Positions 41,230 to 45,867 of a stretch of 45,867 nt of DNA are shown here, one piece after another; position 1 is the first letter of the stretch; the number at the start of each line of letters is the position of its first letter. The DNA is from an uncultured Opitutia bacterium (GTDB taxonomy: Bacteria > Verrucomicrobiota > Verrucomicrobiia > Opitutales > Opitutaceae), in contig CAIJFT010000131.1 of the NCBI GenBank assembly GCA_903820035.1, forward strand, positions 1 to 45,867, given 5' to 3'. The notes under the pieces are model-generated. The model ran no database searches, had not been told where the DNA came from, and saw only the letters and a program-made list of their open reading frames with translations. Made by a program: the position numbers and the translations under genes.

Positions 41230-43791
41230 ATGCTTAAACGCAACCTCTGGAAGATCCTGCTCTCCCTCGCCATCATGGCCTGGGCGGCGTCGGAACTTCT
41301 CCCCCTGCAAGACACGCCGTTCGTTCAGTACGCCCGCGCGCACGCCACGGCCAAGTCCGCCGATTTCGCCAAGCTGATGGACGAAGCCGTCGCCCGCAAG
41401 AAGGCCAACCCGGCCGCGACCCCCAGCGAGTTCGTCGCCCTCAAGCAAATCGGCAAGGAGCGGAAGCTCGATTTGGCCCAGTATTTCACGGACATCCGGC
41501 TCGAGGACACCCTCAAGAACGTTGAGAAGCGCAATGAGATCCTGCTGAACGAACTCCTCCGTCGCTCCAAGTCCCGGCTCCAGAAGGGCCTCGACCTCGC
41601 GGGCGGTATTTCGGTCACGCTTGAGGTGGATGAAAAGGCCGCCGGCACCGACAACCTGCAGGCCCGCCAGGAGAAGATTACCAAGGCCATCGATATCATC
41701 CACGCGCGCATCAACGCGTTTGGCGTCGCCGAGCCCATCATCCGCCCGATCGGCACCAACCGGATCGAAATCCAGTTGCCCGGCCTCAACACCAAGGACA
41801 ACCCCGAGGTTGTCGATAACGTCAAGAAGCCCGCGCGCCTCGACTTCCGCGTGGTGCATCCGACGCTTGATCCGCGCTCCGGCCAGGAAACCCCTCCGGG
41901 CTATGAGACCCTCACCCTCGACTTCGAGGGCCGCCGGGGCGAAACCGGCGTCGAGGACGTCTTTGTCAAGCGCATCCCCGAGATGGACGGCACCGGCATC
42001 GCGACCTCGTTCGCGCGGCCCGACATGTACGGCAAGCCCGAGGTGGTCCTGCAATTCACCAAGGAGGGCAAAGCCCGCTTTGCCGAAGTCACCCGCCTGA
42101 TCGCCGATGGCGGCCGCAACGGCGGCCGGCTTGGTCGCTTGGCCATTGTGCTCGACGGCAAGCTCTACTCCGCACCGACGGTGCGGGAGGAAATCAACAG
42201 CGACTCCGCCCAGATCTCTGGTGGTAACATGACCGACCGCGAGGCCATCAATCTCGCCAACGTCCTCAATAATCCGCTCGACCTCCCGCTCGTGGTTAAA
42301 GAGCAGGTCGAAGTCGGGCCCTCGCTCGCCCAGGATGCCGTCGATAGCGGTATGAAGGCTGCGATCATCGGCACCGCCCTCGTCGCGGGCTTCATGATCA
42401 CGTTCTATACCGTCGGTGGCGTGGTCGCGGTCGTCGCCCTCGGCGTCAACGTCCTCATCATCCTCGGCATCATGGCCAGCCTCGGCGCCACGATGACCCT
42501 CCCCGGCCTCGCCGGTATCGTGTTGACCATCGGTATGGCGGTCGACGCGAACATCCTGATTTTCGAGCGCATGCGCGAAGAGTTGGCCGAGGGCAAAAGC
42601 CTCGTCACCGCCAACGAGAGCGGCTTCCTCAAGGCCCTCACGACGATCATCGACGCCCACTTGGTCCAGTTGATCATCTGCGGCATCATGATCTGGCTCG
42701 GCACCGGTCCCATCAAGGGCTTCGGTGTTACGCTGCTCATCGGCGTGCTCTCCACGCTCTTCTCCGTTCTGATTACCGGTCATCTCATGATGGAGTTGCT
42801 GGTTGATTCCGGCACCGTGAAAAACCTGAAGATGTTCCGCATGCTGAAGGACCTTCAGGTCGACTTCATCCGCTACGGCAAGCCGGCCGCGATCGGTTCG
42901 GTCGCCCTTGTGGTCGTGAGTATCGGCTACGTGTTCTACCAGGGCCCGAAGATCTACGGCATCGACTTTGCCGGTGGCGACGTGATCAGCCTCGAGTTCA
43001 AGGAGAGAATCGACACCGCCAAGGTGCGCGACGCCGCCAAGGTGGCGGGCGTGAACGAGGTCAACCCGACCTATGTCAGCTCCATCGGCGGTAGCGGTCG
43101 CGAGACCCTGAACATCGAGACGCCCGAGGGTAAGTCCGATCTCGTCCTCGCGGGCCTCAAGAAGACCTTCCCGCAGGCCGGCTTTGAACAGATCGGCAAG
43201 AACCATATCGGCGCCTCGATCGGCAACGAAATCCTGTGGAACGCGGTCAAGGCCGTCGGCATCTCGATGCTCGTCATCTTGGTCTACATCGCCTTTCGCT
43301 TCGAGTTCGGCTTCGGCATCGGCGCCATGGCCGCGACCTTGCACGACATCCTGATGAATATCGGTATCTTCGTGCTCTTCGGTCACCAGTTCTCCGCGCC
43401 CATGGTCGCGGCGATCCTCTGCGTCGCCGGCTACTCGATCAACGAGACCGTCGTCGTTTTCGACCGTATCCGCGAGGAACTTAAACTGAATCCGACGGGC
43501 AGCCTCCGCGATGTCATCAATAACGCCATCCGCAAGGTCTTCGCCCGTACGATCATGACGGCGACGACGACCTTCCTCGCGGCTCTCGCGCTCTTCATCT
43601 TCGGCGGCGGCGTGCTCCGCGACATCTCGTTCACCTTCCTCGTCGGTATCGTCACCTCCACCTTCTCCGCCATCTTCATCGCGGCCCAGGTGTTCTACTG
43701 GTGGCACAAGGGCGATCGGAAGCACGTCGAGGCGCATCACGATGTCGCCCCGAAGTACGAGTGGCAGGGTTCCAGCAAGGCCTCGGAATAA
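41230..43791 (+). CDS. secDF: SecD-SecF fusion protein translocase subunit
   Basis: An 853-residue fusion of SecD and SecF that uses proton motive force to pull exported proteins across the inner membrane. The start MLKRNLWKILLSLAIMAWAA is followed by the first membrane helix. SecD part: GLDLAGGISVTLEV, the P1 periplasmic domain (NRIEIQLPGLNTKDNPEVV, TKEGKARFAEVTRLIADGG), VGPSLAQDAVDSGMKAAIIG and DANILIFERMREELAEGKS. SecF part from about residue 560: YGIDFAGGDVISLEF, VYIAFRFEFGFGIGAMAATLHD, GYSINETVVVFDRIREEL and TIMTATTTFLAALALFIFGGG. Six plus six membrane segments are expected. The fusion form is found in many non-proteobacterial groups and in B. subtilis. It follows yajC. Confidence 0.96.
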   Translation: MLKRNLWKILLSLAIMAWAASELLPLQDTPFVQYARAHATAKSADFAKLMDEAVARKKANPAATPSEFVALKQIGKERKLDLAQYFTDIRLEDTLKNVEKRNEILLNELLRRSKSRLQKGLDLAGGISVTLEVDEKAAGTDNLQARQEKITKAIDIIHARINAFGVAEPIIRPIGTNRIEIQLPGLNTKDNPEVVDNVKKPARLDFRVVHPTLDPRSGQETPPGYETLTLDFEGRRGETGVEDVFVKRIPEMDGTGIATSFARPDMYGKPEVVLQFTKEGKARFAEVTRLIADGGRNGGRLGRLAIVLDGKLYSAPTVREEINSDSAQISGGNMTDREAINLANVLNNPLDLPLVVKEQVEVGPSLAQDAVDSGMKAAIIGTALVAGFMITFYTVGGVVAVVALGVNVLIILGIMASLGATMTLPGLAGIVLTIGMAVDANILIFERMREELAEGKSLVTANESGFLKALTTIIDAHLVQLIICGIMIWLGTGPIKGFGVTLLIGVLSTLFSVLITGHLMMELLVDSGTVKNLKMFRMLKDLQVDFIRYGKPAAIGSVALVVVSIGYVFYQGPKIYGIDFAGGDVISLEFKERIDTAKVRDAAKVAGVNEVNPTYVSSIGGSGRETLNIETPEGKSDLVLAGLKKTFPQAGFEQIGKNHIGASIGNEILWNAVKAVGISMLVILVYIAFRFEFGFGIGAMAATLHDILMNIGIFVLFGHQFSAPMVAAILCVAGYSINETVVVFDRIREELKLNPTGSLRDVINNAIRKVFARTIMTATTTFLAALALFIFGGGVLRDISFTFLVGIVTSTFSAIFIAAQVFYWWHKGDRKHVEAHHDVAPKYEWQGSSKASE

Positions 43792-43919
43792 GCGGGTGGG
43801 GTGTGTCGGTCCCGACACGCCGCCGCAGCGCATGGATTCCCGCGGCCTAAACGCCGCGGGAGGTTCCGTCCGAATTCGCGTCGCGGCGTCCGGGATCCTC
43901 GCCCCGTCCCATCCATGCC
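43792..43919. terminator. Two hairpins after secDF
   Basis: GGTGTGTCGG/CCGACACGCC near 43800-43820 (one mismatch) and a perfect 8-bp CCCGCGGC/GCCGCGGG with loop CTAAAC at 43839-43860. Neither has a T-tract. They may be intergenic palindromes that also stop transcription before recJ. Confidence 0.5.
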
Positions 43920-45638
43920 ATGCGCTGGACCCATACGCCTCTCCCGGCCGCTGAGGTCGAGGCGCTGAGCAAGCGCGCCGGCGTCAGCCGCGTGCTCGCG
44001 GAGCTCTTGTGGCGCACCGGACTCCGCGACGGCGACGCCGCCGCGACGTTCCTCCAGCCCGCGCTCTCCGGGCTCAACGACCCGTTCCTGCTGCGCAATC
44101 TGGATGCCTCGGCGACGCGGCTTCGCCAAGCGATCGCGCAACGCGAACAGGTCGTCGTGCTCGGCGACTACGACGTCGACGGGGTTAGTAGCACCGCCCT
44201 GCTGGTGATGATCCTGCGCCGGTTCGGTCTCAACCCCCGCTTCGTGGTGCCCCGCCGCTCCGAGGACGGCTACGGGCTTTCCCGCAGCGCGATTGACCGT
44301 GCCCTCGAGGCCGGCAAACCGCAGCTCTTCATTGCGCTCGATTGCGGCACCAACTCGCTGGTGGAGGCCTCTTATCTTCGCGCCCAAGGCATCGATGTGA
44401 TGGTGATCGACCACCATCGTTCCAAGGAGCCGCCGGGGGAGTGCCTGCTGATCAACCCGCACGCGCACGCCGACGAATCCAGCGTCGAGGAACCTTGGCG
44501 CAACCTTTGCACCGTGGGCCTCGTGTTTAAGTTGTGCCACGGCCTGCTCAAGCAGCTCCGCGCCGAAAATCATCCCGTGGCGTTCCGCGTGAAGCTGCGC
44601 GACCACCTCGATCTCGTCGCGCTCGGCACCGTGGCCGACCTCGTGCCGTTGATCGGCGAAAACCGCATTCTTGCCCGGCACGGCCTGCGCATTCTCGAGG
44701 AGACGCAGCGCCCCGGCCTGCGCGCGCTGATGGACATCGCCGGGGTGAAGCCGTCGCAGGGCCTCACGCCCACGGATATTTCTTTTCGCCTCGGACCGCG
44801 GATCAACGCCAGCGGCCGGCTCGCGGACGCCGCGCTTTCGGTGGAGTTGTTGCTCAGCGATGACGCGACCTTTTGCAACGAGACCGCGCAGCAGCTCGAC
44901 GCCTTCAACCGGGAGCGCCAGGACATCGAGCGTGCGATCACGGAGGAAGCTGAGCGGATGATCGAGGAGAAGTATTTGTCGGACTCCGGAGTGGTGCTCT
45001 TTGCGGAAAACTGGCATCCGGGGGTGGTCGGGATTGTGGCGGGCCGTGTGACGCGAAAGTACAACCGCCCGTGCGTCGTGCTGGGCAACGAAGGCGAGAT
45101 GGCCAAGGGGTCCGGCCGCAGCATCGACGGCGTCAACCTGGTTGCGGTCCTCGGCACCTGCTGCGAAAATCTCACGAGCTGGGGCGGGCATCCGATGGCG
45201 GTCGGTGTATCGTTGCCCAAGGTACACCTCGAATCCTTCCGCGCCGGTTTCGCCGCGGCCGTGCACACGCACGCCGGTGGCGACATCGCGGCGGCGCGAC
45301 TCGACCTCGCCGCGTGGATCACGCCCGAGCAGATCAACGAGCGCCTGATGGACGAGTTGGAGTCGCTGCATCCGTTTGGTCAGGGCAATCCCGAGCCCGT
45401 GTTCGGCGTGCGCGGCGTGGTGTTGCGGACGCGGCCCGAGGTGTTCAAGGAGCAGCATTTCCGGTTTCAGTTCGAGGACGGTCGGGGTCGCCGGCTGCAC
45501 GGCGTGGCCTGGAAACAGGCGCACCGTTTGCCGCCGGTGGGCGTGCCGGTGGATCTCGCGGTGGAGCTGAAGTGGAATCACTTCAACAACCGCAAACTCC
45601 TGCAGGCGGGGTTGATCGATTGGCGGCTGACGGAGTAG
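43920..45638 (+). CDS. recJ: Single-stranded-DNA-specific exonuclease RecJ
   Basis: A 572-residue DHH-family 5'-3' exonuclease acting in RecF recombination and mismatch repair in the cytoplasm. Motifs in order: VVLGDYDVDGVSSTALLV (I), LFIALDCGTNS (II), VMVIDHHRSKEPP (III, the DHH), LINPHAHADE (IV), a linking helix, and the DHHA1 part with ENWHPGVVGIVAGRVTRKYNRP, AKGSGRSIDGVNL and SWGGHPMAVGVSL. A C-terminal OB-like domain follows (FRFQFEDGRGRRLHGVAW). The length is normal for the family. The start MRWTHTPLPAAEVEALSKRAG matches known RecJ N-termini. A palindrome precedes the gene and a strong hairpin follows the stop. Confidence 0.95.
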   Translation: MRWTHTPLPAAEVEALSKRAGVSRVLAELLWRTGLRDGDAAATFLQPALSGLNDPFLLRNLDASATRLRQAIAQREQVVVLGDYDVDGVSSTALLVMILRRFGLNPRFVVPRRSEDGYGLSRSAIDRALEAGKPQLFIALDCGTNSLVEASYLRAQGIDVMVIDHHRSKEPPGECLLINPHAHADESSVEEPWRNLCTVGLVFKLCHGLLKQLRAENHPVAFRVKLRDHLDLVALGTVADLVPLIGENRILARHGLRILEETQRPGLRALMDIAGVKPSQGLTPTDISFRLGPRINASGRLADAALSVELLLSDDATFCNETAQQLDAFNRERQDIERAITEEAERMIEEKYLSDSGVVLFAENWHPGVVGIVAGRVTRKYNRPCVVLGNEGEMAKGSGRSIDGVNLVAVLGTCCENLTSWGGHPMAVGVSLPKVHLESFRAGFAAAVHTHAGGDIAAARLDLAAWITPEQINERLMDELESLHPFGQGNPEPVFGVRGVVLRTRPEVFKEQHFRFQFEDGRGRRLHGVAWKQAHRLPPVGVPVDLAVELKWNHFNNRKLLQAGLIDWRLTE

Positions 45639-45651
45639 GGCGGTGGAGGAG

Positions 45652-45683
45652 AGCGAGAATTTCACTCCGCTGAAATTCTCGCT
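45652..45683 (+). terminator. Hairpin downstream of recJ
   Basis: Perfect 13-bp stem AGCGAGAATTTCA (45652-45664) with its complement (45671-45683) and a six-base loop CTCCGC. It starts 14 bases after the recJ stop. No T-tract follows directly (TGCGCTTCGCC). Confidence 0.7.
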
Positions 45684-45726
45684 TGCGCTTCGCCACGAAT
45701 CCTTGCTTCTTCTCGCCCTCTTTCAC

Positions 45727-45803
45727 GCACCCGTAGCTCAATTGGATAGAGCATCTGACTACGGATCAGAAGGTTTGGGGTTCGACTCCCTACGGGTGCG
45801 CCA
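45727..45803 (+). tRNA. tRNA-Arg (anticodon ACG)
   Basis: 77 bases. Acceptor stem GCACCCG/CGGGTGC with discriminator G and an encoded CCA end. The D arm includes TAGCTCAATTGGATAGAGCA. The anticodon arm is TCTGA-CTACGGA-TCAGA, so the anticodon is ACG (Arg; read as ICG after A-to-I editing by TadA). A variable loop precedes TTCGA in the T arm. All canonical arms pair. Confidence 0.97.
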
Positions 45804-45867
45804 CTTTTTCCCTCGCGGAAGCTAGCCTGGGAATTCTCCCCGCGCCAGAGCGGGCGCCTCCCGAAAA
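45804..45867. other. Window end after the tRNA
   Basis: 64 bp. CTTTTTCCCTCGCG directly after the tRNA may act as its terminator tract. Nothing else is seen before the window ends. Confidence 0.3.

Noticed and set aside
41104-43833. 909-residue minus-strand ORF opposite secDF
   Set aside because: Asp/Gly-rich antisense shadow of a clearly real SecDF gene.

Overview
The window is a GC-rich bacterial chromosome segment, most likely from the phylum Verrucomicrobia, family Opitutaceae or a close relative. The evidence is indirect but consistent. There are planctomycete/verrucomicrobial secreted protein families (PSD1/DUF1553, DUF1501, DUF7133-type haem proteins, DUF1592 and DUF1552), an Opitutaceae-like TonB receptor, a LexA site of the verrucomicrobial form TGTTC-N4-GAACA in front of lexA, and starts without clear Shine-Dalgarno sequences. 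I see no transposase, prophage or CRISPR array. About 24 long open frames antisense to real genes are GC shadows.

Layout. 1-4243 (minus strand): the 5' part of a secreted Pro/Ala-rich protein, enolase with a good intrinsic terminator, and two neighbouring amidohydrolase-2 paralogs. 4495-17046 (plus strand): a TonB-dependent receptor, a PSD1 cytochrome/LamG protein, a DUF1501 protein, a sulfatase and a DUF7133 haem protein. Together they look like a cell-envelope system for sulfated polysaccharide or a similar substrate. 17080-22574 (minus): a DUF1592, DUF1552, ankyrin operon whose last two genes overlap as TGATG. 22784-24449: a LysE-like exporter and a divergent sterol-desaturase-type hydroxylase. 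24704-29023 (minus): a four-gene operon with 4-base overlaps encoding response regulator, secreted cupredoxin, histidine kinase and outer-membrane barrel. 29254-30728 (minus): two small secreted proteins around a 671-base stretch with no confident gene. 30895-37951 (minus): lexA, a 51-residue ORF, imuA, imuB and dnaE2, an SOS mutagenesis cassette. 38063-40667 (minus): a RelE-type toxin/antitoxin pair and speA. 40779-45803 (plus): yajC, fused secDF, recJ and tRNA-Arg(ACG).

The most unusual feature is small palindromic DNA that lies inside coding sequence. A 47-bp two-hairpin element occurs in imuB and again in the leader-peptide region of the PSD1 gene. A different element with a perfect 29-bp inverted repeat is translated in frame in dnaE2. 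Further repeat families supply the C-terminus of the DUF1592 protein, the N-terminal region of the ankyrin protein and the N-terminus of SpeA. The second notable item is the cupredoxin placed between a response regulator and its kinase, which suggests a redox- or copper-linked envelope sensor. The third is the small ORF inside the lexA-imuA-imuB-dnaE2 cassette.

All calls come from reading the sequence. No database search or structure prediction was run.
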